Origin: Stereum hirsutum FP-91666 SS1
Lineage: Eukaryota; Basidiomycota; Agaricomycetes; Russulales; Stereaceae
DNA length: 64,000 bases
Assembly (NCBI RefSeq): GCF_000264905.1
Contig: NW_006763136.1
Coordinates: 2,199,550-2,263,549 of the forward strand
Direction: 5' to 3'
The notes beneath the pieces are model-generated. The model saw only the letters and a program-made list of their open reading frames with translations. It was not told the origin of the DNA and ran no database searches. Numbering within the stretch: position 1 is the first letter of the stretch; every line of letters begins with the position of its first letter. Positions 12,259-24,154 of this stretch are shown here, one piece after another. Position numbers and translations under genes: made by a program.

Positions 12259-15200
12259 TCATACATCATCCTCCCAATTATCCGGTACATGCTCCTGTTC
12301 CTTCTTCTCCGCCACCAACGTCGGCGTCGGCACCCTCGCAGACGTTGCGATTGGTGGTGTAGGCCTCGCTCCAAACGCAGGTGAAGACGACGACGACGGC
12401 CTAGAAGACTGGGAGGCATTTAGAGCTCTCAAGCCGGGAGTAGGGGTGGTCGAGGGCTTCGGAGCGACGGGAGGTTTGGCGACTATTGCGGTCCAGCCTC
12501 GAGTCGGTCCAGTATTGGGCAGGGCAGAGGCAGCTGGACGTTGCTGGACTTTGGGCCATTGGCTGACGGGGGAACGCAAGTCAGCGAGTTTTCCGAGTCC
12601 GCCGGAGGTTGTTGATGAAAGGGTGGATGAGAGGAGAGGGCTTGGGATGCGAGTATCCAGACGACGAATGAGTTGGACGCTGAAATATTCGAGATAGGAT
12701 TTTAGTCACGAACATGGAAGGGGATAAGGTGGGAGATACAAACCTTCTATTGGGTTCTTGATCTACCATTTGAGTGTCTATGCGGTAGACGGCCGCGAGC
12801 TGGTACGAGTAACAATTAGGACGAATATCTCAGATTGCAATCAACGGAGAGAGACTAACGTTATGTACGAAGTTCCTCCTAGCTTCGGGCATATGCGGCA
12901 ACACTTGCACTTTCCTATCCGACTTCACGAACCTGCCAACAACCGAGTCAACATGCCTGTCTGATGACGAAACCCTCAAATGATAACGAGACTTACTCTC
13001 CAAGTGTCTTCTCCACCAAGCCCACAAACTTTGCATTTGCCTTCCCAAACGCCGTCAACTCGTCCGTATAAACCACGCTTTGTTCCTTGCCCCCACTCGA
13101 CTTCGCCTCGGGATTGATACCCAGTGCCTCTGCCAATTTCGCATTGCGCTTGGCCACAGCGCAGTCGGTGGAGCATTTCAGTGTTTGTGTGGACTCGCGG
13201 CTCGCTGAGTTGGATGTGGAACGACCGCAGGCTATGGGCTGTTTCATGCGACCACACGGACAGGTGATGGTGACGATGGCCTGGCAGGGCTCAGTTTCGT
13301 CGCACACGGAGGGTGCATGACAGGGATGCAAGCACGGGTGTTGTGCTGGGAAACTGTTAAAGTATAAGTCGTCGGTTCAGTGCAAGTTCCACGAATGGGG
13401 AGTAGCAGAGCTTAGACTTACCACAGCTTTCTCGACTTGCCACACACAGCCGTGCAGGCGCCACAGGCATCACCATGGCACAACCTCTCGCAATGATGGA
13501 ATCCACAACCAAGCAGCTTCCCACAAACCTGGCCACACGATACCCTCTCCTGCGAACAGCGAACATTTCCGACGCTCTTCTTTCCACAAGCGCATGTCTT
13601 GTTAGTGAGGAAGACACAGGGAGGACAAGGAGTGGGGTCTTCGTGGCATGCATGAGGCGACTTTGGATGTCCGCAGGGAAGTCGCGGACGGTCGCAAGGG
13701 TAGGTGCAGTTGATTCTTGTGCCACACGGGATGGGAGGGTCCAGAACAGTGCGTCCACAATAGCAGATCATCTGTACAGAAGGAGTAATTCTCGTCAGCA
13801 ATTTATCCACGAAGTCCAGGGAGACGGAAGGACGCGACGGAATGCAACAGACCTCTTCGAAGGAACTCCTCAGGCAAGACCTACAAGGACCTTTATGATC
13901 CTTCTCTTCGCACCTATGGTTTCCACAACTCAACAACTTCCCACAGACCAAATCACACTCATGCCACCCCGCCTCATCCACCACCATTTCAGCCCCTGCC
14001 CTCTTCTTGCCCTTGCCTTTACCGGCCCCGCCAGCTAATGCCGCCAAAGGACAGCACAACCTCGTACACTGATGTCGTCCGCAAGCCCGCAACGCGCCGC
14101 AGGGTCTGTCGCATAGAATTTCTTGTGAGGCGTCACTTTCGCGGATGGAGCTGCAGGAGACTTCTCGGGTCGTGGATCCGCAGCGGCAGGGACGTACGAG
14201 GGGAATGGAGCAAGGGGGACAAGGCCCACTATGGCACCTAGAGGAGCAGACGTGCGAGCAGCCTTCGAGATCTTTCATACAGAGCGATATACATGTCGGG
14301 ATGGGATCAGTGCATTTCTTGCGCGTGAGTTTCTGGCGAGATTGTGGTGGGAAGAAGTCAGCGGAGTCGGGGGAGAGTGTGTGTTTGCCGCAGGGACAGT
14401 GTGTGACCAGAGACGGAGAAAGAGGACAAGTCGGCGGAGAAGGCGAAGGTGGATGACATGGTTTCGAACAGCGATGGGCACCACAGTCAAACGGACGTTC
14501 ACAGAGCTGGCCACAATCGAACTGTCCCTCCCATTTCTCTTCACCGACGACACACTCCTTCCTCTCTCCAACGCCACAATCCAATAGCCTCTCTTCCTTT
14601 CCGCACCAACACTTCGCCGTATATTTCACCTCGCATGGGGCGCAATCGCCCTCATGGCAGATCTGGTCACATACGTGATTGCCGCATCCGAGTTTCTTTT
14701 CGCACTTTTGTCCACATGAAAGGTTGACGAGAGGTATAGAACCGTTTTTGCTGGGGTGCGCGTGCGAGCAGCGGAATGTGATGGGCGCTTTGCTACAGTA
14801 GCAAGATGTTTGGATTGTCACTTGGCATGGTGGACATGGGCCTGGATGGCATGGCAGAGGACAAGCATGTCCACAGACGCGAGGACGTGAACAGGGATTG
14901 GCACACGAATGTGGCGTTGACAGCCGAGGAGGTTTGGGATCTAAAGTCGAACCACAGAAACAGCTACATCGCAGAACGACACATGATTAATTTCACGTAC
15001 ATACTTGCAGGCATTACCCTCAAGAAAAAAGGCGACTGAGTGCACGCACCGATACCCCTGTGGCACCTCCTCCCTCTTCGTCTGACATCCCGGACACCGC
15101 CAGGAGCCCTTCCGAACCTCGCCCCTCGCCCTCCAAGCCTCTTCTATATCCTTCACACTCTTATGAGCCCAGCTCTTGATACACTTCAGATGAAAAGTCG

Positions 15201-15996
15201 TCCAACAGCACTGCGCATTCTCGTTCCCCTTCACCACTCCCGCGCCTTCTTCGTCGTCCTTATCGCCCATAGAGCCCGCGGCAGGCATCGACGGCGAACA
15301 ACTCCAACTGGGCTGGGCAGGATGTATCGCATTGAAACAGATTGGACAGTCGGGAAAGGGGTGCGTAGATAAGGACTTGATCAAAATAGACGTGAGGTCG
15401 TCTTCCTTGAGCGCAGGATGAGAATATCTCTGCGAGCTCGTATGCTCCGTCGAGTCCTTCGTAGCCTGGGGAACTTCGCTGAGTGAGGTATTGAACTTAG
15501 CAGCACGACGGTTCTGACGGGGAGGACCTCTGTTATTGCGCGAAGAATTCGAAGGACCGGGCTGGTCTCGGTCAGCAGTAGGACCGTCAGATGAAGACGG
15601 TGGAGGACGACGAGTATCGTTCCCGTTCCGAGGCGGTCGATTCTGCGCAGGTTTTCGCCGACTATCGCGGACAGGGCGGGGCTGGTCAGCGGCACTTCCC
15701 TCTCCTATGTTGGCGTTCACACTGGCGCCTTCACCACCAACCTGAGGTCCTCTCGCCGCTGGAGGACGTCTGCCTCCTCGTCCTCCCCTCGAGGAGCCAG
15801 CATCGTCGTTATGAGGCCTTCGATGCCCATTGTTACGCGGTGGTCTGTCCGATGCTGGTGGATGTACACCATCCGGGACAGGTCCGCTGCCAGAACCAGT
15901 GCCGGTGTTGGGTCGACTAGGGTTACGTCGTCGAGGATGACGAGCTGGATTAGCTGGAGCAGTGGAGGTATCGACGGTGGGAGGGGGGTCTGCCAT
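12259..15996 (-). CDS. FAP1: NF-X1-type zinc-finger protein (FAP1/shuttle craft/NFX1 orthologue)
   Basis: Exons 15996..15050, 14963..13853, 13771..13422, 13353..12997, 12932..12860, 12799..12744, 12679..12259; 3315 nt, 1104 aa. An Arg/Pro/Gly-rich disordered N-terminus (about 1-170) is followed by a C4HC3 RING-like finger (CPICF .. FHLKCIKSW .. CPGC, about 215-305), then an array of NF-X1 fingers rich in CGxHxC units (CGNHVC, CGAHRC, CGRHQC, CGNHRC, CGHPKSPHAC) to about residue 800, an R3H domain across exons 4-7 (about 880-975) and a Ser/Pro-rich tail. In yeast FAP1 binds FKBP12 and competes with rapamycin; animal NFX1 is a transcriptional or ubiquitin-linked regulator. The 13772..13852 intron is 81 nt and stop-free, so retention would keep frame. 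Orthology is strong by architecture. Confidence 0.92.
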
Positions 15997-16448
15997 GCAA
16001 TGGGGGGTGTAAGTAATAAGTTACCGATAAGAGATGGACTTTTTGTTGGTGGAAGGTGGTGGATGATGAGGAAAAGGGGATGAGGAGGAAGACACGATGC
16101 GCCACTTGAAAAGATGTGGCCTTCACACATATTTATAAGCACCGGTGTGGCCCGATTCAACCTGCGCTGCCGCCTTCGGATCCCGCGACGAGTCATATTG
16201 AATCCTCTTGCGGTGTGTTGGACAGTTGGAGGCTGACGAAAGATTAGTAAGAAGAGCCGTAGAGTCATTATTCTAGAAAAAATCGGAGCAGCGCTGTATA
16301 CATGAGGTATTCTATGGTCGACTCGTCGTGAATCATCCTCTATATTCTTTGTGACTACAACATGGATCCTGACATTCAAGAAAGCACTGTTCACGAGCAC
16401 AATACAACACATAAATCCATAATAATATCGGCCCTCTCTGACTTGACA
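15997..16448. other. intergenic spacer (NF-X1 promoter)
   Basis: 452 bp between the start of the NF-X1 gene and the stop of the permease gene. Open minus-strand frames extend into it (to 16412) but read as low-quality sequence and are not supported. Confidence 0.4.
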
Positions 16449-18578
16449 TTATATCCCCCTCCACCTCTTCTCCGCCCATCTGAACGGTAAATAAAGCACC
16501 GCACTCGTGCAGAACGCTAACTCAAACCCAAGATCGCCCGTCTTCGCCGCAATCGGGCCCGTGAACCACACCTGGTCCATCGCGGGTATCACGAGCCCAA
16601 ACGCCAGCACGCCCGCACTGACTGCAGCTATGCCTGTCGGGAGTTGGGAAGGGCGGTTCCAGACGCGGAGGTCGTAGGAGGAGAAGTCGCCGTGTCGGAA
16701 GACGAGGTGTTCGACTAGGAGGATGGCGATCCAGGCGGAGGCCCAGTAGCCGATTAAACCGAGGAAGTTGGAGAGCGCGGTGTAGAATTTGTGTTGACCG
16801 ACGATGGAAAGGGGGATGATGCTACGATATTAGAATAGGTCAACAATTAATCGTTTAGCCTGTGATGGGAATGAACGTACATAGCCGTCGCAACAATCGA
16901 GAACACCCATCTCGGGACTACAACGAGGGGTGGAATGAACGTCTGCGATCCCAGACACAGCGAATAAATCGTGGGCGCATTGTTTGCTGTCACACTCAGA
17001 CTGAGCAACACGGTTAAAAACTTCCCGAAGCCGCCGACGGGGTGTAACATCGCTTCGACTAAGCCGCCGACGTTTCCGTCAGCGTATCCGGCCTCCCAGT
17101 CTGGGACGACATCTACGGCGATCACAGCAGCAGCTCCAAGAGATTCCAAAAGGACCTAAAGCAGAGTTCAGTCTGGGTTAAACGCGCATGCGTTATCGGG
17201 TCAAGAGGAATGTAGGAACGTACGATGGGGATTAGAAGACCGAAGTAGGAATAGGTGAAGATGCGCCAGCTGGACGTACGAGAAAAACCTGTGAGCGACC
17301 GTGGCATGCTCTGGGACACCACTCTGACGTACCTCGACACATTAGGAGAATAATACGCCGTATAATCCGCGCTGAAAGTCGACCATGTAATAACGAACCC
17401 AGCAATAGTCGCCCCGAACGAGAGCACCTGTTGTGCCGTAGCGGGCTCTGCCGGAGGTGGGCTGATGAAGTTCTTCCCACCAAGCCCGGTGGCCACGAGG
17501 AAGACGAGGAGGACAGGGAACCATGCTACTCGTTCATACCTAATGAGCGCTGTCATTAGATTGCAGCAACTTCGACTGTGCGCGATGAGAGATGATGTAC
17601 CAATTGAGAATGTTCATCCCGAAGAAGGATATCTGGAAGGCACGGAGTTTAATCAGTGAGTGTGAAAGATAAGTATGCTGAGAATGGAACAGACCACCAG
17701 GGATATGACGGCGATGATGACGATTCCCACTCTGCATTCACGTTCAATTAGGTCGTAAACGCTGCTGGGAAGGATGTAAAACTCACGTCCACGACAGACT
17801 TCCATTCGTGACCGAGGCCAATGTCTGACCGCCTAAAATGCAGTTCAGGATACAGAAACCCGTGCCACCAATGATCGCCAATATGCTAGGCAACGCGACG
17901 CCAAAGTATCTTCATGTGCAGCAGATCAGGATCGATGGGGGCAGTCTGGAATCATAGATAGAGAGCGCACCCGAACGTGTATCGAGACAGGCACATTTGT
18001 CGTAAACCCAGTCTGGGTCCCCATGTCGTGCTGCATGCGACGGAAGGTTTTAGGTGAGAAAGAGAAGGAGATAGAGCGAACATGTGTGGTAGTGTGGGTG
18101 CTACTCACAAGTATGCTGGCGGAAGGGTCGTTAGGATGTTGAAGAAGAGGATGACAAGGCACGAGTCACGTAGTCCAAGGCCGTATACCACTGGGCCCAG
18201 TGTTCCCGTGGAGAACCTGGAGGTGCATGGTGCTGAGTACGGCGAGCATTGGGCTCAGATGTTAAATTGGGACATACGACAGGATGTTCACGTTCGCAGA
18301 AAGCCAGATGAAGAATATCTTGCTGTAATGGGTCTCTGTTCGTGCCTCGAGCGGAACGGGATGGATGCCTGTATAGACCGATGTTATCGGATCTGCTGTA
18401 CGAAGTGGGAGCTGCAAAGCGACGCACCTCTATATTCAACTCCCCAACTGAGGAACTTGTTAAGCCACTGGTACTTATAAGATGGCACAAAAGTATCCTG
18501 CGAGGACTGAACGTCGACCTCAGCTCCATAGGCATCCTTTTCGATGTCTTTCTTCACGTCATGTTTATTGTCGGACAT
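16449..18578 (-). CDS. NCS1-family nucleobase (purine/cytosine-type) permease
   Basis: Eleven exons: 18578..18428, 18368..18278, 18216..18109, 18030..17971, 17909..17787, 17731..17695, 17632..17601, 17539..17333, 17269..17224, 17155..16881, 16821..16449; 1503 nt, 500 aa, the usual NCS1 length. After a polar N-terminus come family marks: RGIHPVPLEART, FIWLSANVNILS, GTLGPVVYGLGLRD, TWGPRLGLRQM, YFGVALPSI, WYERVAWFP, FSADYTAYY and YWASAWIAILLVEH. About 12 membrane spans are apparent. NCS1 carriers of this branch import cytosine, adenine, hypoxanthine or related compounds with protons at the plasma membrane; the actual substrate is inferred only. The very small internal exons (32, 37, 46 nt) all keep phase, which supports the model. 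Confidence 0.9.
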
Positions 18579-20004
18579 CGTGGACTAGACGACTGAGGCA
18601 GAACGAAAGCAAAGCCAAAGCCAAATCCAAGAAGGTGGCTCTCGTGAGGAAGGTGGGGGTATTAGACGAAGGGAGGGGTCAACCCTGCGTGTGGGATGGT
18701 CGAGTACTTTTGTGAACACGGAGACGGAGGACATTGCTCGACACGGTAAATGACTTGACTATGCTAGAAAGTTTTCGGAGCAGCCAAGAATAGACCCGAG
18801 CTCGATCAGTCTACCGGCGGTTTCACCTTATTCCCCGCTTAGATCCGTTCATCATCGCGATCGAACCTCCAGCTCGTGTTTTCTGTCAAAGCGACGACTT
18901 TTTTAATGCGCTTTGAACCATAGTCAACAGAGAACTGCAGCTCGAAGGAAGGATGGGTGACTGGCCGATGAGAAGAAGACTGAATGCTGGGCGTCTAATA
19001 CTCCTTATCGCTATCCAACTTTATGTCAGTGAAAATGGCACTCCGACGGCGCACATCAACGCCTGCGAGGCTCCATAACAGAAAGGTGTAAAATTAGAGA
19101 AGCCAGTCAGAGCACGACCGTGCGATGCATAGGTCGATATCTCAAGAAAGACCATAGCTATCCCAAAGCCAGAAGAATATTTATGGGTTGGACGGAGCGA
19201 AGGCACCACCTGTGGCGCGATTAGTGGCATGGAACAGCTGAGAATGCATCATGATCCATGAATGGCTTCGAACACCGACAGCCTAGTAAAGCACAATTCC
19301 TACTCCTGCTAAGACCCGCTAAGAGTCAGTGGCCTACGGGGTTTTCATGAACGTATAAGTACGGTGGCTTCGCGAATACGCGGGTGCGGGGATCGAGAAC
19401 GTGCGGGTCAGGTTGCGGTGATCCACTGCTGACTGGCGCCACACCTCCGTTAGAGATGCGGCAGACGGTCTGCACTAGAGAACTGCCCCAGAGCCGATAC
19501 CTTGTCTTCGACGGGAAGAACGAACCCCAGAGGAGACAACATTAAATAAGATCGTGCGCTATATATAGAGGGTCTAATCGACATTACTATATCCAAACAC
19601 CGCGCAAGAGGGTGGGTGATGCACCTGCCCTTCCGCGGCAGCTAGATAGAACAAGCGACCAGTGAGCTGACGAGAGGAGACTGCAAATGAGCGGTATTAT
19701 AAGAGAATGAGAGAGAGAGAAACATCAGAGTAGAACGATGGCAGAGGGCCGAGAGCAGTCACAGCAATATAAGACAATTAAAAAGTCAAGTGGCGTGGAT
19801 GGGTCAGAGAACACAACAGACAACATCGAGAAGACAATAAAAAACAAACAGCAGACAACAAGGCGAGCGAGAAATAGCCACAAGAGATGCGCGGATACAA
19901 ATGAGCGAGAGAGCACGCTCCCTCTATCACAAATATCCGTACGTGGCGCTATGCAATGTCCTGTACCGAGCAATAGAGCGCACTAAGGCACGATGAGCGA
20001 TCTT
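18579..20004. other. 1.4-kb intergenic region upstream of the permease
   Basis: Contains the permease promoter (minus strand) and the 3' flank of the next F-box gene. A CTATATATAG palindrome occurs near 19560 and a short (GA)n run near 19709..19720. No coding sequence is supported; the longest frames show no domain character. Confidence 0.4.
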
Positions 20005-22641
20005 TCAATGCCACTGATAGACGATGGAGTACCCGCACCGTTCATATGTGGGCTCGACGCACATGACATCCTAACGTAAATGTACCGGGACAGGAATGAG
20101 TGCAATGCATGACGAGATTAGGAGAGAAACGCACCGGTATTCTTCCCTTCAACCAGTCAACCACATCCTGCCCCACCATCGTACAATCATACATCTCCAA
20201 CTTTTTCAATCTCGACAACGCACTGCTACTGCCACTATTACTACTTCCGCCACCTCCACCGGGTCCACTCCCATGTCCGGCACCTCCCTCCGGGTTCCTC
20301 AAGTCCACGAGCTGCACCAACTTAGATATCCCATCCGCATGTGCCGGACAAGCCTTGAAGGCCAGGTGTTCCAAATACGGACACAGCCAACTCCCATTTC
20401 CACCCACGGCCACATTATCATCATCCGGTGGTCCCAGTGCGCTGAGTATTGGGTCCAGAGGCGTGCTCCCTAATTGCAGTGTGCGCAGATACGACATGTC
20501 GGCGAGGAAGTTCCACGAGCTGATGAGGCCGCCTCCGTTGTAGTAATAGGGCGAGCCGCTGTACGCGTACGCGACGGAGAGCTCGGTGACGGGGGGATGG
20601 TTAGAACGGGAGAGTAGACTTGTGATATTGTCCTCAATGGGATCACGAGCTTCCATGGCAAGCGTGAGTGATGCGAGTGAAGGAAGGACGACGATATCAA
20701 TGAGATTCGCGAGGAGATAATGTCCTCCTAGCGTCAGCGATTTCAGCTCTGGAAGCGTCGTACTTGTGAGCGGCAGGATTGCGGGGTTAACACTGCTGAA
20801 GGAAAGCGAGAGCTCCTCGAGACCACGGTTGTTTGAGACCATGTATAGGATGCGGTCGAGGGCGATGTTGGTAGTCGGAAGAGAGCGGAGATTTAGTTTA
20901 CGGAGGTTGGTTTTGAATATAGGTGAGGACCATTTGAAAGGCGTGTATTGGAGTGTGAGGGAACGGAGTTCTGGAAGGTCGACGTGCGTCTGGGGGCTTG
21001 TGCTTGGTAGCCAAGACCAGTCGCCACAGTACACAGGTTCGGCGGAAGAGACTTCGAATTCCTTCAGCAAGGGGGCATGGCCTACGTATAATGTTATTGA
21101 AGACGGACATCGCCGACAATGATAGGTATTGACGAACCTGATATGGACTTGAGCGCGATGAAGGACGAAAACTGCTTGTCGAAACGGAAAATGAATCGTT
21201 CCCATCGGTGAATCTGTTCAACGAGATAAAAGATCGCGATGTGACCCCAATGCGATATCGCCCTCGTCTGGCTCTGCGTTGCTGACGAACTCGAAGCTGA
21301 CTGATGTGGTGGCACTGGCGTGACGGCACCCCACATGTGGTCGTGAGAGGGCGGGGAAGGTGGAAGTACAATGGGCGTCGCTGTGGGTATGATCTGAATG
21401 GCGCTCGGATGTGATGCATGATGAATTTGGACGTATTGCGGGGCTGAAGGAGACGGGGTTGGGTAGGGCCATGGAGATGTGGAACGGGGTGGGGGGCGTA
21501 AAGACGTTGCGGCTGAACCTGCAGATTGTACTTGCAAGAATATTTCAATGTCTAACGGCACTCGGCTACCAGAACGTTCGAGCCATAGACGAATCGTATC
21601 GGCGGAGATGTTGGGGGAAGTGATGAGACGTATCTAAAGGAAGGGGTTGAGTGAATGATGACGCTATGCAGGACGGCAAAGAATGGTGCTGGCATGTCGG
21701 CAGTGTTCGGAGACCGTCAAAGTCCATAGCGAAGCGAACTGCATGGGTGTATACCTTTCAATCAAGTGTTGACCTGGTCTCAAGGGGTGACGGTGATATA
21801 CCACGCCAAAATTACTGCAAGTGAGATGCCTCGTGGTGATGGTTCTCGGAATATGGACTGCCAGTGGTCAACATACATAGATCTCGGTCGGCGACAGTAA
21901 GTATAACGGCAGACCAACAATAGCAGCCATGAGGACGTGAAGCCAGATCGTTCTTCAGAGGGGGCCTGACGAGAATATTGCCGTTTATACACTCCCAACT
22001 CACAGAGCTACTGGCAAAGATCATCCATCCACGGAGCCAAATCACACCATAGCCGGATCCGATTTGGGAAACGGAGTCCCAGAGGATGGTGGATGTTCTT
22101 TGCCAGAAGCTTCAGGCCGCAAGGCATGGTTGAACGAGTCCGTCGAGCAGCCCTTATATGAACGTTGACGAGCACGGCGAGCCGTGACAGAGAGATAGGG
22201 GCGCAGTGCATCGCTATTGACTACTAGGAAAGCGCGATATGTACCCCCACAGAGCGCGAGCAGGTATGGAAGACTCACCCTCGACCATATTCTCGGCATA
22301 TTCAGCGCCAGCCTCCTCCAGGGCGAACACACCGCGGCCAATACCCATGCACAGCAAGGGAAGTCCTCGAAATTAATCAGGAAGATCTGCCTGAGGAGTT
22401 CCTGGGGAAGCCTCCTGATGGGCGAGACGTACGCCAGCGTGTGTGCGACCTTGTCCTCGAGCGCAGACTGTTCTTGCTGCATTTCGTTTATAGCACATTT
22501 CGATTCAGCGACGAACTTCGCGAGCTTCGCCTCTGCATCTTGAAGCCTGCTCTGGAGGGCAGAAAGCTCTGACTGGGTGGAATGAAGGACTTGACGGGCA
22601 GAGGCGATTGTGGCGGCGGTGGGTGGCTCTGGGAGGGACAT
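20005..22641 (-). CDS. F-box/LRR-like protein with N-terminal coiled coil and a 645-bp intron
   Basis: Exons 22641..22279, 21633..21138, 21081..20135, 20070..20005; 1872 nt, 623 aa. An N-terminal coiled coil (about 20-70, heptads around ALQSRLQDAEAKLAKF) leads to an F-box: RRLPQELLRQIFL, then VCSPWRRLALNMPRIWS, a hallmark of mushroom F-box families. After the first intron the frame resumes IRLITSPNISADTIRLWLER, the expected continuation, then a Ser/Pro/His-rich insert (about 190-260) and weak LRRs (LPELRSLTLQY, LRKLNLRSLP, LEELSLSF, LPSLASLTLAM). I end the gene with the small exon DVMCVEPTYE rather than reading through 20134..20071, because DV.C.EP endings recur in such proteins. It likely selects substrates for an SCF ligase. 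The first intron is unusually long, so an overlooked exon is possible. Confidence 0.75.
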
Positions 22642-23155
22642 GTCGAGGTGGTGGTGGTTGGAGGAGAGGAGGCGCGGAGGAGGTGCGGTGGCGGCGTGTT
22701 CTGAAGCGTTTACTTGTTGGGGGTCTTGTCCAGACGGTGTTTTGAGAGCGGAGCAGGTGACAGCGAGTCGTGAGCGAGTTCACAGCCTCTTCGGGCTGTG
22801 CGTCGTCTACGTCTAGGGTTTGTTTCTTCCTTTATTCCTTCCCGGTCGAGAATTCGCCGATAAAGGGCAGCTGGCCTTGTCTGGAACAGGGGAACAAAAA
22901 GTGCCAGTAGTTATAGCAGGCGGCCCGGCCGAGAACGGAGCCGAAACGAGGGAACGGTGGCACAAAAATGGAGAGGTACATATCGGAAAGCGTCGCGAAT
23001 GGAAACTGTTTAAATAATATGCTGGATAACGGTACAAGAGGACAGGACGTTTGTGGACAGACAAGGCTGAACAAGTGGACACGACGGTCGGCAGCCGGTC
23101 GTGGAGATGATAGGAAAGCGAATGTAGGGAAGCAAAGGCGGAAGGCGCGGCTCCG
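22642..23155. other. intergenic spacer
   Basis: 514 bp upstream of the F-box gene and downstream of TFIIA gamma (both minus). No gene or TATA box recognised. Confidence 0.4.
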
Positions 23156-23729
23156 TCACTTCTTTCCAGCCTCTACCGCGTCCCCGTTCTTACACGCTAT
23201 TATCTTGATCTTCGGCGCGGTCACCATCTCGTTCGACTCCATCTTGAACGAAGCGTCCTTGACGATGAACGTCCATACGTCGTCACACAGCCGGTAGGTA
23301 TGCAGGTGGCCCTGGAGTACAAATGCCAACACAAAAAGAGGGAACAACGCCAACACAATTGAGCACACCGGAGCACGCAGATACAAGGAACGCACCTTGA
23401 GCGTCGTCTTGTTCTTCACCTGCTTGATCATCGTGTCCGCGAGCGACTTGTCGAACTGCGCCACATTCTCAGTCAGCTTTGTTCCTCCATTCCTTCCGCA
23501 GCTCTACTGCTCATGCCTTTCGAGATGCTCCAGTTGTAGACAACGCACCTGTTGGAGAACCTTCATCGCCAGCTGAGGTGTAATTGCGCCACTCGTGATG
23601 AGTTCGTCCAGCGAATCCGTCAGAGCCATCCCAATTCTGCCTCCCCAGTTGTATAATCTATTCACTGGTTCGAAGAGTGTATTGTACGTACGATGAACCC
23701 CGGTAAAACTCGTAATACGCAGTGGCCAT
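23156..23729 (-). CDS. TOA2: transcription initiation factor IIA small (gamma) subunit
   Basis: Exons 23729..23692, 23636..23549, 23455..23396, 23311..23156; 342 nt, 113 aa, matching the family's 106-122 aa. It opens with [20 protein letters not shown], then [18 protein letters not shown] (the helical bundle with the large subunit), a KNKTTLKGHLHTYR hinge, and the beta-barrel part [15 protein letters not shown] ending [13 protein letters not shown] stabilises TBP on promoter DNA in the nucleus. Start: the ATG right before [11 protein letters not shown] is the conserved one. All four exons join in phase with standard borders. One of the most secure calls in the window. Confidence 0.96.
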
Positions 23730-24154
23730 ACTGAAGTTGTGAACGGAGCGGTCAAGGTGGTACACTGGTAAGCAGGAAGTACAATGGCCACTGGACGATT
23801 GGGCTCTAACCCCGCTGACACAGCCACGCGATTGATGTGGCGCCGCACTTTGCCACACTCCGGCAACGCCCTGAGGGCCGATGCCTAAGAACAGATGTCG
23901 TGAAACTATTGTCATAAAAGTTTATACGCATGTGACCAAAAAGACAGTACAGTACATATGTATCGGTAAGGTATATCTCACTCTATTGCATACGGATGTA
24001 CAAGCTAGAAATACACTACGCACCTCGTGCTAACGCAGAAGCAAGGATGTGGAATGATGAAAATCATGAATGGAACACGAGAGTTCGCGAGAGAACCAAG
24101 AAAACGTCCAAACACTACTCGCCGAGCGTAGCAGCAGCATCTCCAACTAATCTA
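23730..24154. other. intergenic spacer (TFIIA gamma promoter)
   Basis: 425 bp between the TFIIA gamma start and the stop of the APH-like gene. No gene seen. Confidence 0.4.

Noticed and set aside
13475..14038. 187-codon plus-strand frame
   Set aside because: Antisense to the NF-X1 finger array.
20042..20134. read-through of the last large F-box exon
   Set aside because: The spliced ending DVMCVEPTYE fits the family better than the read-through SPNLVMHCTHSC text.
22042..22278. read-through of F-box exon 1 to a stop at 22042
   Set aside because: A strong GTGAGT donor and the conserved continuation at 21633 argue for splicing; the read-through text has no F-box family character.
23660..23680. 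GGTTCGAA in an intron of TFIIA gamma as a possible tRNA T-loop
   Set aside because: No cloverleaf can be formed around it.
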